Notes under the pieces: generated by a model | The model's input: only the letters and a program-made list of their open reading frames with translations | Databases searched by the model: none | What the model was told of the DNA's origin: nothing | In this document: piece after piece, positions 4,334 to 14,100 of the stretch | Layout: each line of letters starts with the position of its first letter | Position numbering within the stretch: the first letter of the stretch is position 1 | Program-made: the position numbers and the translations under genes | NCBI GenBank assembly: GCA_013695055.1 | Contig: JACDBF010000268.1 | Span: 1-16,434, forward strand | DNA: 16,434 nucleotides | Direction of reading: 5' to 3' | Origin: Actinomycetota bacterium | GTDB lineage: Bacteria; Actinomycetota; CADDZG01; WHSQ01

Positions 4334-5800
4334 CTAGGGGAGCGCAGCGCGTACCAGCGTAAGGACCGGTCCGGGTACGACCCCCAACAGGATTGTGAGA
4401 ACTGCCGTGGTGACGAGCGCAACGATCATCTCTCTCGGCACTGGGCGTCCGGACAGAGGTGGTGAGGTGGGGCCGCTCGGGCCGTATTCGACATGTGGCA
4501 TCGGAGACAACGAGGTACGAATCACACGGAGGTAGTAGGTGGCCGATAGGAGCGTCGAGGCGGCCAGCACGACTAGCACGATCCAGTGATGCGCCCCGGC
4601 TGCTCCGAGGAAAAGGAAATACTTGGTTACGAAACCGATGGTGGGAGGAAGCCCGACGATCGAGGCCGCACCGACCGTGAAGGCGCCGAGCAAGAGCGGC
4701 ATCCGTTGGCCGAGCCCACGTAATTCGTTCAGTCTGGTCGCTCCTGTTCCCACCGCTATCGCTCCGACCGCGAAGAAGAGAGTGATCTTGCTGACCGAAT
4801 GACCGACGAGATGGAGGATGGCTCCCGTTATCCCCGCTTCATTCAGCAGCGCGATCCCCAGCACCATGTAGGACAGTTGCCCGATCGTGGAGTAGGCGAG
4901 TATCTCCTTGAGATTCCTCACACGAAGAGCTATGAGGGAAGCCACGAGGATGGTGATGGAGGTCGCGATCAAAGTAAGTCGCCCCAGCCCAAGCGATGCG
5001 ATCGCCTCGGCCCCAAACACCTCTACTAGCACCCGGAACAGCGTGAACACGCCGACATTAACCACCGCCACGGAGTGAAGAAGGGCGCTTACAGGAACAG
5101 GTGCCACCATCGCCGCGGGAAGCCATGCATGAACAGGTACGAGCGCTGCTTTCGCGACCCCAAAGAGGAACAGCAAGTACGTGAAGATCGGGAGAAAACC
5201 TGTGAGGTCCTCGCCGAAGAGGCCCCCCGGCGTGAAAGTGAACGAGCCCGTCTGCGTGTACGTCAACACGATGGCAGGAAGGAACAGGGCAACTCCCGTT
5301 CCAAGCTGGTACGCGAGGTAGCGCCGCCCGCCTGCTGATGCGGCCTCGGTCCCGGTGAAAGTGACCAGCGGATAGGTGGCGATCGTCATCGCCTCATAGA
5401 ACAGGTAGAGAGTAAGGAGATTGGAAGAGAAGGCGACTCCGGCGGTCGCCGCCATCGTGATCCCCACCAACACATGAAAACGCGTAAGCGAGAGGTGCGA
5501 GTGATCGAGATAGCCGATCGAATACACCGTCGTGAGTGCCCAGAGCACGGAAGCGGTCAGGATCAGGACCATCCCAAGAGCGTCCGCACGGAAGGCGATA
5601 GGTGCGTCAGGGAGGAACTCAACGAGCTCGAAGCTAGCTCCGCGTCCGCCGAGTACTTCAGGTAGCAATGCTGATACGGCGACGATCTGGCAAACACCGG
5701 CAGCGATGGCGGCCCAATCACGAACCTGCGGCTGCTTCCGCAGCAGGGTTACTGCGGCTGCTCCGAGGAGGGGGATGAGGATCGGCAGCAGCAGCTTCAC
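4334..5800 (-). CDS. MrpD/NuoN-like proton- or cation-translocating membrane subunit
   Basis: 488 residues, almost entirely transmembrane, of the Proton_antipo_M family (about 13-14 helices). The channel residues are complete: Glu136 in TM5 (LFYEAMTIATYPL), Lys217 in TM7 (FGVAKAALVPVHAWLP), His242, Lys298 (RNLKEILAYSTIGQ), His330 and His334, Lys338, and Lys393 in TM12 (GFVTKYFLF). A lysine rather than glutamate in TM12 and the LLHSVAVVNVG loop place it with MrpD, NuoN and formate-hydrogenlyase-type subunits, not NuoM. It is the last gene of the operon. It starts at GTG 5800, overlapping the previous TGA (GTGA), with a strong AGGAGG at 5812-5807. It is presumably the most competent ion channel of the complex. 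Whether it moves H+ or Na+ cannot be told by eye. Confidence 0.88.
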   Translation of the reverse strand: MKLLLPILIPLLGAAAVTLLRKQPQVRDWAAIAAGVCQIVAVSALLPEVLGGRGASFELVEFLPDAPIAFRADALGMVLILTASVLWALTTVYSIGYLDHSHLSLTRFHVLVGITMAATAGVAFSSNLLTLYLFYEAMTIATYPLVTFTGTEAASAGGRRYLAYQLGTGVALFLPAIVLTYTQTGSFTFTPGGLFGEDLTGFLPIFTYLLFLFGVAKAALVPVHAWLPAAMVAPVPVSALLHSVAVVNVGVFTLFRVLVEVFGAEAIASLGLGRLTLIATSITILVASLIALRVRNLKEILAYSTIGQLSYMVLGIALLNEAGITGAILHLVGHSVSKITLFFAVGAIAVGTGATRLNELRGLGQRMPLLLGAFTVGAASIVGLPPTIGFVTKYFLFLGAAGAHHWIVLVVLAASTLLSATYYLRVIRTSLSPMPHVEYGPSGPTSPPLSGRPVPREMIVALVTTAVLTILLGVVPGPVLTLVRAALP

Positions 5801-7311
5801 CCGTCTCCTCCTGCACCGGCGGTAACGGCCAGCCGTTCGACCAGTTGCGCTATGGATGCTTCCGCGGGATCCAGGATGAGTGAGGGGAAGATCCCCAGGA
5901 GGACTATCGCTGCTGCGACCACAAAGGCGAGCGTGGCTTCTCTGGGCCCTAGGTCAACGATGTGATTAACGGGTTCTCGCGTGACCGGGCCATAGAGGGC
6001 TTGTTGCAACCAAATAAGTGAGTAACCCGCCGCCAACACGACGATGGCGAGAGCGACGAGAGAGGGCGCGCCGAACTCGCGGAAGGCCCCGAGCAGTGCG
6101 AGGAATTCCCCCGGAAAGCCGCTGGTGCCGGGGAGTGCCGCTTCCGCAAAGGCGAACACGAGGGCAAAAGCGGCTAGAGCAGGCGCCTTCACGCTGAGCC
6201 CGCCCAAGGCGCCGACGTCGGTTGATCCCAACCTCTGATGGATAAACCCGGCGATCAGTAGGAGCCCCGCCGACGTCAAGCCCAGGTTAGCGAGCAGGAA
6301 CACCGCCCCCGAGATCCCGTCCGAGTTGCCCGCGGACAGGCCGAGCAGGGCGAGCCCGACATGGCTCACCCCTGCGAAAGCGATCAAGCGACGCAGGTCT
6401 GGCTGAGCAAGAGCTGCAAGGCCCCCATACAGGACCGCGAGGACCGCGAGGACCGCGATCAACCATCTCCATTCCATGAAGGCATCGGAGGTCAACGGCA
6501 TGATGAACCGCAAGAACCCATAGACGCCGACCTTGAGGCCAGCGAGGAGGATCCCTACGCCGATGGGACCTTCTTGCAAGGCAGGTGGAAGCCACGAATG
6601 CAGCGGGAACAGAGGCGCTTTGAGCATGAACGAAAATGCCATCAGGAAGAACACGACGGTTCCCAGACCCGCTGGAACCGCGATATCGAGAAGCGCCAGG
6701 TAGTCGAAAGACAAGGAGCCCGTCACGTTGCGGTGGTTGACGCTCAGGAGGACCAGCGCCGCAAGCAGCGTCACCGACCCCATCAGCATCGCCAAGACGT
6801 ACTTAGTGGCTGCATGGCCGCGGCCTGGACCGGTCCCCCAGAGTTTTATCAACACGAAGGTGGGGACCAGCATCAATTCCCAGAAAACGAAGAAGAGAGC
6901 GAGATCCAATGCTGTGAAGATCCCATTGGACGCAGTCGAGAATGCAAGCAAGGAGATGAGATAGGGCTTCTGGCGATGAGCAACCGTGGTGCGCGCCTGC
7001 GCCACCGCGATCACCGTTAACAGTGCCGTAAGCGGCAGGAATGGTGCAGACAGGCCGTCGACCCCGATGTGGATGCTGGCACCGATCGCGTCTATCCAGG
7101 GAAGCTGCTCCTGGAACTGAAAGCCTGCCGTAGGCGCTGCTGCGAAACGGACGAAGAAAGAGATCGACATCCCCAACTCCACGAGTGCGCCGATCAGGGC
7201 AAGACGGTGGATCAAGCGCACATCGCGGAAGGGGATGAGGCAGAGGCCGACCAAGAGCGGCCAGAACAATAGAAGAGCAAGAAATGAGAAACCCGGGTCG
7301 GAGCTCTCCAT
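5797..7311 (-). CDS. Divergent NuoM-like membrane subunit (second paralogue)
   Basis: 504 residues from ATG 7311 (TGATG with the upstream stop); a GTG one codon earlier at 7314 is the alternative. It is a NuoM-type antiporter subunit: Glu145 in TM5 (FVFWELMLVPTFVLI), Lys231 in TM7 (LKAPLFPLHSWLP), Lys260, and Glu402 in TM12 (GFPGEFLALLGAF). It departs from canonical NuoM in the same ways as the neighbouring copy at 7311-8882. The TM7-TM8 loop reads LQEGPIGVG instead of H-x-Q/E-A-P. The TM8-TM9 lysine is Arg (PDLRRLIAF, about 307). The TM11 Ala-His is Asn-Leu (LANLGL, about 341-346). These shared changes suggest a duplicated subfamily. An Ala-Val-Leu triplet encoded by a 9-bp DNA repeat lies near residue 290. 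It is a membrane-arm component of the DabA complex by operon context. Confidence 0.88.
   Translation of the reverse strand: MESSDPGFSFLALLLFWPLLVGLCLIPFRDVRLIHRLALIGALVELGMSISFFVRFAAAPTAGFQFQEQLPWIDAIGASIHIGVDGLSAPFLPLTALLTVIAVAQARTTVAHRQKPYLISLLAFSTASNGIFTALDLALFFVFWELMLVPTFVLIKLWGTGPGRGHAATKYVLAMLMGSVTLLAALVLLSVNHRNVTGSLSFDYLALLDIAVPAGLGTVVFFLMAFSFMLKAPLFPLHSWLPPALQEGPIGVGILLAGLKVGVYGFLRFIMPLTSDAFMEWRWLIAVLAVLAVLYGGLAALAQPDLRRLIAFAGVSHVGLALLGLSAGNSDGISGAVFLLANLGLTSAGLLLIAGFIHQRLGSTDVGALGGLSVKAPALAAFALVFAFAEAALPGTSGFPGEFLALLGAFREFGAPSLVALAIVVLAAGYSLIWLQQALYGPVTREPVNHIVDLGPREATLAFVVAAAIVLLGIFPSLILDPAEASIAQLVERLAVTAGAGGDG
5807..5812 (-). promoter_or_regulatory. Strong Shine-Dalgarno within the upstream gene, for the MrpD/NuoN-like subunit
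   Basis: AGGAGG on the minus strand lies 6 nt before GTG 5800, inside the coding end of the preceding gene. It supports the overlapping GTG start. Confidence 0.6.
6431..6457. repeat. Three tandem copies of a 9-bp unit
   Basis: AGGACCGCG occurs three times in tandem inside the NuoM-like gene, encoding Ala-Val-Leu repeats in a transmembrane helix. Slippage would add or remove three hydrophobic residues without a frameshift. Confidence 0.7.
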
Positions 7312-8882
7312 CACAAGCGGGCCTCGATCCCAGCGATGCTGGTAGAGACGCCTTCGACCCTTTGTTCGAGCCAGGTCAAAGATGGACGCATCCGATGGAT
7401 GAAGGGACTCGTTCCGAGCCCTATCCAGAAGATGAGAGCGGCCAAAGCCGCAACGATCACTCGCTCTCCGCGCGTGAGGTCATAGATGCGTTCGGAGAGG
7501 GTCTCGTGGGGCTTACCCATGAACCCGCGCATGAAGTAGGACAGCGAGTACGCGGCGGTCAACAACACGCCGAGGCCGACGACCACGGCGATCCACCAAC
7601 TGCGTCTGTAGCCACCAAGCATCACGAGGTGCTCACCGTTGAATCCGTTGGTGCCGGGAAGGCCGATCCCCGCCAGCGCAATCAACAGGAAGGCCGTCGT
7701 CATGAGTGGAGCAGAGGAGACGAGCCCTCCGAGCGAACCCAACTCCGGTTGACCGATGCGGGCGGTCAGGAACCCGGCGATGAAGAACAGCCCGGCACCC
7801 ACGATCCCAAGGTTGACCATCTGCAGCACCGCGCCTTCGAACCCATCGAGATTCAAAGAGAAGAGCCCCAGCATCACTACCCCCATGTGCGCCACGCTCG
7901 CGAAAGCGAGCAAGCGCCTAAGGTTCGTTTGGCCCAGGGCGAGGAACGAGCCGTAGATAACACTGACCGCCCCGACCACGGCCATGACCCACAGCCATTC
8001 GAGAGCCGAATCGGGAAAGAGCGGGATGACGAAACGAAAGAATCCATAGGTTCCAAGCTTCACTCCGACCAGGAACACGCTCATCCCCACCACCGGGCCG
8101 TGATCGAGCACCTTCGGGAGCCACGTATGGAAGGGAAAGAGCGGCGCCTTGGCTGCTAATCCCAGCGCGAAGAGCACGAACGGCCACGTTTGCGACGAAG
8201 GAGGCAGGCCCGCAGCGATCAACCGGCCCAACTCGTAGGAGACACCATCGCCGGTGGCGTCTGCATAAGCGCGGCCGGTGAGAATGATCCCGATCAGCAT
8301 CAACAGCGCGCCAACACCGACGTAGCCGACATAGTTGCGTGCGGCATCCCGGCGCTGCGGGCCGGTTCCCCAACGGGTGATCAGGAACCAACTCGGGATC
8401 AGCTCGGCTACGAAGAAAACCCAGAAGACCATTAGATCGAGAGCGACGAACGCTCCCAGCATCGTCGCCTCCAAGAGCAGCATGGCAGCCGAGTAGCCGC
8501 GAGCGGTCCCCACTATGGGAGGGTCCTCCTCGGAGCGTCGGGCCGGAACGTGGTGCTCTGCGTAGGCGATCACCATCAGTCCAAGGAGTGCGGTAAGGGG
8601 CAGGAACAAGACACTCACCCCGTCCACTCCGATGTGCCATGAGGCACCGAGGAAATCACCGACGCGTTCAACGAACTGAATGTCTGAAGTACCGGGCTCA
8701 AAGGCGAGCGCGACGGCTACGGTCCCGAGAAACTCCAAAGCAGCGGCTCCGATAGCAACGCGTGTCGCAAGACGAGCATCACGTAAGAAAGACACGGTCA
8801 CTGCCGCGATCACAGGGAAGAGGAGCAGAAGGGTCAGGACCGGAAACCCGACCTGATCAACCGCCAATAACTCGTCCGGCAT
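7311..8882 (-). CDS. Divergent NuoM-like membrane subunit with displaced TM5 glutamate (first paralogue)
   Basis: 523 residues from ATG 8882, which overlaps the previous TGA by one base (TGATG). A TTG at 8912 in the same frame would add 10 poorly hydrophobic residues and is disfavoured. It is NuoM-like: Lys245 in TM7 (AAKAPLFPFHTWLP), Lys275, Arg322/323 where NuoM has Lys (TNLRRLLAF), and Glu417 in TM12 (GFNGEHLVML). The TM5 motif is unusual. Aligned without gaps to E. coli NuoM (A-I-D-L...P), the conserved Trp-Glu pair is Phe-Val (157-158), and a glutamate appears two residues later (Glu160, FFVAELIPSWFLI). The TM7-TM8 loop (LDHGPVVGM) and TM11 (MVNLGI) show the same changes as the gene at 5797-7311. 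It could be a channel with altered gating or a largely structural subunit. Confidence 0.87.
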   Translation of the reverse strand: MPDELLAVDQVGFPVLTLLLLFPVIAAVTVSFLRDARLATRVAIGAAALEFLGTVAVALAFEPGTSDIQFVERVGDFLGASWHIGVDGVSVLFLPLTALLGLMVIAYAEHHVPARRSEEDPPIVGTARGYSAAMLLLEATMLGAFVALDLMVFWVFFVAELIPSWFLITRWGTGPQRRDAARNYVGYVGVGALLMLIGIILTGRAYADATGDGVSYELGRLIAAGLPPSSQTWPFVLFALGLAAKAPLFPFHTWLPKVLDHGPVVGMSVFLVGVKLGTYGFFRFVIPLFPDSALEWLWVMAVVGAVSVIYGSFLALGQTNLRRLLAFASVAHMGVVMLGLFSLNLDGFEGAVLQMVNLGIVGAGLFFIAGFLTARIGQPELGSLGGLVSSAPLMTTAFLLIALAGIGLPGTNGFNGEHLVMLGGYRRSWWIAVVVGLGVLLTAAYSLSYFMRGFMGKPHETLSERIYDLTRGERVIVAALAALIFWIGLGTSPFIHRMRPSLTWLEQRVEGVSTSIAGIEARL

Positions 8883-11137
8883 CAGCGGACCACCGCAACG
8901 GCGATGATGCAACCCAGGGTTACCACGGCTGCAACGAAAGGCCTGCCGAGAAACGCCTCCATCAGCAGCAAGACCCTCCGGATGCGTCCGCCGACCTCAG
9001 CGATCCGACCGGGCCCTAGTTGGAAGACATGGTTCTCGATCGTCTCCGTAAGTGAAGCAAGCGCTCGCGAGAGGCGTTCGAACGCGCTTTCGACCCCTCG
9101 CTGGAACACCACTCGCTCCGTGCGCTCGCTGAACGACGAACCTGCATCGGTGAGTGCGCCGTAAAGGCCACCGGCCCGCGCCGTGAGCCTGCGCTCCAGA
9201 CGAGTGGTGACGGAGCTAAGCCGTTCGGTCACCGTCCCCTCTGTCCGCACCCGACCCCCCGCGCGGGTACGCGCCGGATGGGGCGCCGTCCCGAGCCACT
9301 CCAGCCCGGGCCGCTCTGCCGACTCGTCCGCATCGGCGGCTTCCGCCGCCACTTGCAACCGCGTCTCCCAGGTCATATCGGGACGGGGCCTGTAGGAAGG
9401 CAGCAACGCCCCGGTGATCGGATCGAGCACTGCGCGTTCGAAACGATCGATGCCGGCGCCTATGCGCGTTAGGGCTTTCGTCCCTCGATCCGCTGCTTCA
9501 TCGAGCCATATTCGGTTGGCTGCGGCGTAGTAGAGCTTGCGTGTGAACGACCCACCGGTTCCCGGCGGCGACTCTGCCCGGAAACGATCGAAGAACCGCG
9601 GCACCGCGATACCCGAAAGCGTCAGGCAGATCAGTGCGGCCAAGAGGACGATGGTCGAGGCGAGCGGGGCTTCCACGGGGGTCCCACTCTGTGAGACGGT
9701 CGGAGACAGCAGCACAGCGAACCAGGAACCTTCGATCCCGCCCGGCACCAATCGAACGGCGATCGCAACAGCGACCAGTCCGAAGCCAACTGCAAGGGCG
9801 ACGGCCGTTCGTCGTGTCCTCGTGGCATCATCGTGGAAAGTGGCGCGCACCATCCGACCGACCGAGAACCACAGGCCAAACGCAGCCACTGCTCCCAGAC
9901 CGCCGAGCGCGACGGTCCCTCGGGCCCACCCATCAGGTAACGACAGCGATCCCGCCACGAAAGGAACGGTGATGAGCACAAGAGCCGCCGCGCCCACCAG
10001 AGCCGCGGTTCCACGAGCGGTATCGGTCGGCGGGGCCACCGCTGCAGGGTCCGGACCCCCATGCAGATGGTGCAGGATCGAAGGGGCCGTGAGGAACAGA
10101 TTGGTCTTGTAGAAGGCGTGGGCCACAAGATGGAAGATTGCGATCGTGTACAACCCGAGCCCGCACAGGAGCAGCATGAAACCAAGATGGGCGTTCGTGG
10201 AAGCGGCGAGCATGCCCTTGATGTCGGTTTGAGTAAGACCCGCGAGCTGGCCGTACAGCACGGTCACGGCTCCGATCAGACCGACCGCCACCAGAGCGAT
10301 GGGTGCTCGCTCGTATATAGGAGCGCTCCGCACCACTAGATAGACGCCGGCGGTGACCATGGTTGCGCCGTGGATCAAGGCGCTGGATGGTGTCGGACCC
10401 TCCATGGCCCGCGCCAGCCATCCTCCGAGCGGCATCTGGGCGGACTTCCCCGCCGCTCCCATCAACAAGCACAGTCCCACTGCGGTTCCCGTCGCGGCCG
10501 ACAGCGGCGACGTCAGCACTTCGGCATAGCTCAGTCCATTGTTCTGCCCCGCGAGGATGAAGATCCCTGCGAGCAAGCCTGCGTCGCCTACCCGGTTTAG
10601 GACGAAAGCTCGCGTGCCGGCCTCTCCGGCCGAGCTGCGGTCACGGTAGAAGGCGATCAAGAGATACGAGCATGCGCCGACGATCTCCCATGCGATGAAG
10701 AGCATCAGGTAGTTCTCGGCGAGGACGAGAAACAACATCGCTGCGACGAACAACGGAAGAACGGTGAAGTAACGGCCGAAGCCGGCCTCGTTATGAAGAT
10801 AGTTGACCGAGAAGCGGGCAACCAGCCAGCTCAACCCTGCGATCGTCGCGGCCATCGTCGCCGAAAGGGGGTCCAACTGAAACCCCACATGCACCGTCAG
10901 CGAACCGGTCTCGAGCCATGTGCCGAGGGTGACGAAACGCGGAGTCGGGTCAGCGAACGTGATGACGGCAGCGACGACTGCCGATCCGGCCGAGAGACCC
11001 ACTCCCCAAACCGCGACCCTGCTGAGTAGCCCGCCGCGGAGAAAGCGCCCGCCGGAGACTCGATCCGCGACCGCGAGCACGGCTGCCAGGAGGGAGAACC
11101 CTGGGATCGACGTGATCAGAAGATCTTCTGCCGTCAC
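8882..11137 (-). CDS. NuoL/DabB-like membrane subunit with long C-terminal extension
   Basis: 751 residues, longer than usual NuoL (about 610). The first 380 residues are strongly NuoL-like: Glu151 in TM5 (FIAWEIVGACSYLLI), the hallmark GAAGKSAQMPLGGWLARAME with Lys231, GPTPSSALIHGATMVTAGVY with His256, Lys307 (QTDIKGML), His336, His340 and Lys344. After that it diverges. The NuoL TM12 motif AGFxSKDE is AGSLSLPDGW here (Ala395-Trp404), so the terminal channel Lys and the following Asp are replaced by Leu and Pro. From about residue 535 comes a roughly 200-residue charged Arg/Ala-rich tail, possibly a lateral helix plus coiled coil, ending in a single membrane segment (about 732-750). The gene lies directly after dabA (GTGA overlap), so it is the best candidate for the DabB partner that gives DabA its gradient-coupled substrate path. 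DabB versus NuoL naming is uncertain. Confidence 0.9.
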   Translation of the reverse strand: MTAEDLLITSIPGFSLLAAVLAVADRVSGGRFLRGGLLSRVAVWGVGLSAGSAVVAAVITFADPTPRFVTLGTWLETGSLTVHVGFQLDPLSATMAATIAGLSWLVARFSVNYLHNEAGFGRYFTVLPLFVAAMLFLVLAENYLMLFIAWEIVGACSYLLIAFYRDRSSAGEAGTRAFVLNRVGDAGLLAGIFILAGQNNGLSYAEVLTSPLSAATGTAVGLCLLMGAAGKSAQMPLGGWLARAMEGPTPSSALIHGATMVTAGVYLVVRSAPIYERAPIALVAVGLIGAVTVLYGQLAGLTQTDIKGMLAASTNAHLGFMLLLCGLGLYTIAIFHLVAHAFYKTNLFLTAPSILHHLHGGPDPAAVAPPTDTARGTAALVGAAALVLITVPFVAGSLSLPDGWARGTVALGGLGAVAAFGLWFSVGRMVRATFHDDATRTRRTAVALAVGFGLVAVAIAVRLVPGGIEGSWFAVLLSPTVSQSGTPVEAPLASTIVLLAALICLTLSGIAVPRFFDRFRAESPPGTGGSFTRKLYYAAANRIWLDEAADRGTKALTRIGAGIDRFERAVLDPITGALLPSYRPRPDMTWETRLQVAAEAADADESAERPGLEWLGTAPHPARTRAGGRVRTEGTVTERLSSVTTRLERRLTARAGGLYGALTDAGSSFSERTERVVFQRGVESAFERLSRALASLTETIENHVFQLGPGRIAEVGGRIRRVLLLMEAFLGRPFVAAVVTLGCIIAVAVVR

Positions 11138-14100
11138 CGCGTCACTTTCGACTCGATGCGAACGGGAGGCAGGAAGCCGGTTCGTCCGTTGTAATAGTCG
11201 AAGGAGTTCGCCACCAGGGGGAGTTTTGCCGGCTCACCCTCCCACGGCACAAAGCCTTTTCCCGGCACGAACAGCTCGAAGTGCCCGTCGATGGGATCCA
11301 CCGATACGAGGTGGACCCATTCGTTGTCGAGTAACTCGGCGATGGCCGGTTGATTACCGTAGATCTCACCTAGGACTCCGGTGCTCGCCTCGACGATCAA
11401 CAATAGGCGCATCGCTTCGTGGATCTCGATCATCTGTTTCGGCAGTCCGGTACGGAGGTCACTAGCGGCACCCTCCATGACCCCAAGCAAACCCGTAACG
11501 TTGTGCGGAACCTTCGTATCGCAGCCGAACACAGCGTTGTCGACCGTCGAGAAGTAGTACTCGAGGTTGATACCGGCGCCGACGGGTCCCAGGGCGAGAA
11601 GGATCCGCTGCACGATCGAGCCATCGGGGTCGCCGCTGGGGTTATAGGAGATGACGAAGGTTCGCCGGTCTAGGAACAGACTCTGGGTGAGAGCGCGTCG
11701 ACCGACAAGAGCGACCGCGTTGGTGCAGTGTCCCCATTCAGGACGTACCTGGGATAGATCGCGTGACCTCTCCTCAACGTGCCTCACAGACCGTCTCAGA
11801 GATGAGGTCTTGGGCGCCGAGTAGAAACGCGTGCACCGTTCCCGCGCTGACAAGGCACGGGCTTTGCCCAGATCCCGGTGCAACGCCGTCCACTCAGCGC
11901 GGTGCGTCTCGGGGATGTCCTGGGTGTCAAAGAAGGTGTTCCTGTCGCTGGCGGTGTTGTGGACACCCCCGACGAAGTGAGTGTCCTGCGGGATCTCGAT
12001 ACCGCGCTTCGCCAGTTCCTGGCGCACAGCCGGCCGGTTAACTATGGCAGCGAATGCGCGAGCGTTGGGGGCCCCGTGCTTGCCGCCGCAGGCTCCGCAG
12101 TCGTGTGCGGACTCATGAGGGTTGTTGACCGAAGACGAGCCGTGACCCATGAAGACGACAAGGCGGGCGAAGTGATGCGTGAGCCCGATATTGCGTAGCT
12201 GCGTTTCGATGCGATCCGTCTGTTCGGTCAGGGTGAATCCAAGTCCGGCGAATTCCGCTGCGTCGACGGTGAGTTGCGTCTCCGGCGAGGGGATCAGTCG
12301 GTGCTCGACCCGATCCTTGAGTTCCACCCAGTTCCAGGGCGCGAGCACCCGAGCGGTCAATGGGACGGATTGAAAAAGACCAACGAGCTGAGTAAGGAAC
12401 AAGCCCGACACTGCGTTGCGCTTGAGCTCCCAATAAGTATTCTCAGCCGTTTCACGCCACAGACGACGGTTGCGTCGCTCTTTGGCTCTCGCTAGAGATG
12501 TCCCGTCCCCGCGAGGAACCTCCTTGACGCGATTGGTAGGGATGACGCCGGCGGGACATAGCGGCGTGACGTCGTGATCGTCGAATCCGCTGAAGTCCAT
12601 CGCCATGTTGAAGAATCCGCCCGCGCCTAAGGTTTCGTATTCCGGATCGAGTTCGTCGACCGCTCTATGCATCGATTCCTCGCGTTCATCGATGCAGAAC
12701 ACCATCTGAGCCTTGGGTCGGCGGTCTCGCACCTGCCACCGGCCCTTGGCGCGGTTCGCGGCAAGGGCTCCTAGGATCTCCTCACGGTAGTGATTCTCGA
12801 AAGCTGACAGCCAGACCGGCCGATGGTCTCTCTCGGGGTACGCATCGAGTGTGGCCAGTATGCGATCTCTGGTCGACGATGGAAGCGTCTTGATCTCCTC
12901 AGCCGACCATCCCGCGAGTTGGGCCAACCGGAAGATCCGCCACACTTGGTCCGCCACCGTGGAGAGGGCGCTTGCGGCGGAATGCCGGCTCCAGCTCCAT
13001 GCTTGGAGCGCAACGTGGGACCATTGGTCACCGTCACCGCCGCTGCGCTCAAGGTCGCGTGCGCCCTGGGCCACGATGGTCGGAAGAACTCCACGATGCA
13101 ACTCCCGACGGACGTAGCACTCGGCGGCGCGAGCGCGGAGATGTTCCGAGAGGACTGCGACGTCACGAGCCTCCAAGCCCATCGTTCGTTCGAAACTCTG
13201 GCTCACGAGCTCCGCTTCGACCGTGAGTCGGACGGCCAGGTACTGGACTAGATCGGTGGGCCGCGTCTTCTGTGGCCCATATCCGGGGTTGTTGCCGAGC
13301 CAGTTCATCATCCCTGCCCAGCCCGGTAAGGCAGCCAGCACCCGTCCAAGGTAGGCCTGCCGATCGTCGGGTCTGATCCCTAGACGGTCGAGCTGAACCG
13401 TGAGCGCCTCAGCCGGGTCTTCGGCGACATCGGTGGTACGGGATGGCCACCCGCGCAGCCCGATGGTCGCCAGCGTGCGGTCATGCTCGAGTGACGAGCG
13501 CCACGCTCCGTAGAAGCCCAGTGTCCGGTCCGGCATCCTCCACGCCGCTTGTCCTAGGTCGAGAAAACCGGCGCACAGCCGGATCATGTAGCGGTTCACC
13601 AAAGCGGTTGCATCGATGCCGGTCAATCGCTGCAGCAGATCTGCATGCGTGAGGTCAGTTCCCAACCGCGCAAGGTCCTCGTCAAGCAAAGACTCGGTCT
13701 CGACTCTCATGACCCACTGGGGATCCTTCACGCCGATCCGCCGCGACACAGCAGAGACCTCTTCGGCCGCTGGCATCAGGGACGCCAGCGCTCCCAGCGC
13801 GTCGAACCCGATCCGGCTGTAGGTTCCGCCCTTGAGATCGTCCAGGGCGAACCAAGCAGCGCTTGCCGCTTCGCGCAACTCCGCGTCTCTCGCCTGAGTA
13901 GGGTCCATGTCAACTCGCATCCGTAGCTCTTCCAGTACGGGCCTTACCGCGTTCTCGACGGCGGCACGCTCTCCCGAGCTGAGCCCCACCTTGGGTCCGC
14001 CAGCGCTCTGGATCGTGGTGAATTCCTCTCCGATATGGTCCATCGAGGCGTCGGGATCGCGAGCATCCAGGGTCCGAGGGTCCGTGGGAGACAGAGGATC

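Noticed and set aside
6431..6457. 9-bp tandem triplicate as a phase-variation switch
   Set aside because: A 9-bp unit keeps the frame, so copy-number change would not switch the gene off; recorded only as a repeat.
8882..8912. Upstream TTG start (8912) for the NuoM-like gene
   Set aside because: It adds 10 His/Arg-rich residues before the first membrane helix, whereas ATG 8882 overlaps the previous stop as TGATG, in keeping with the other junctions.
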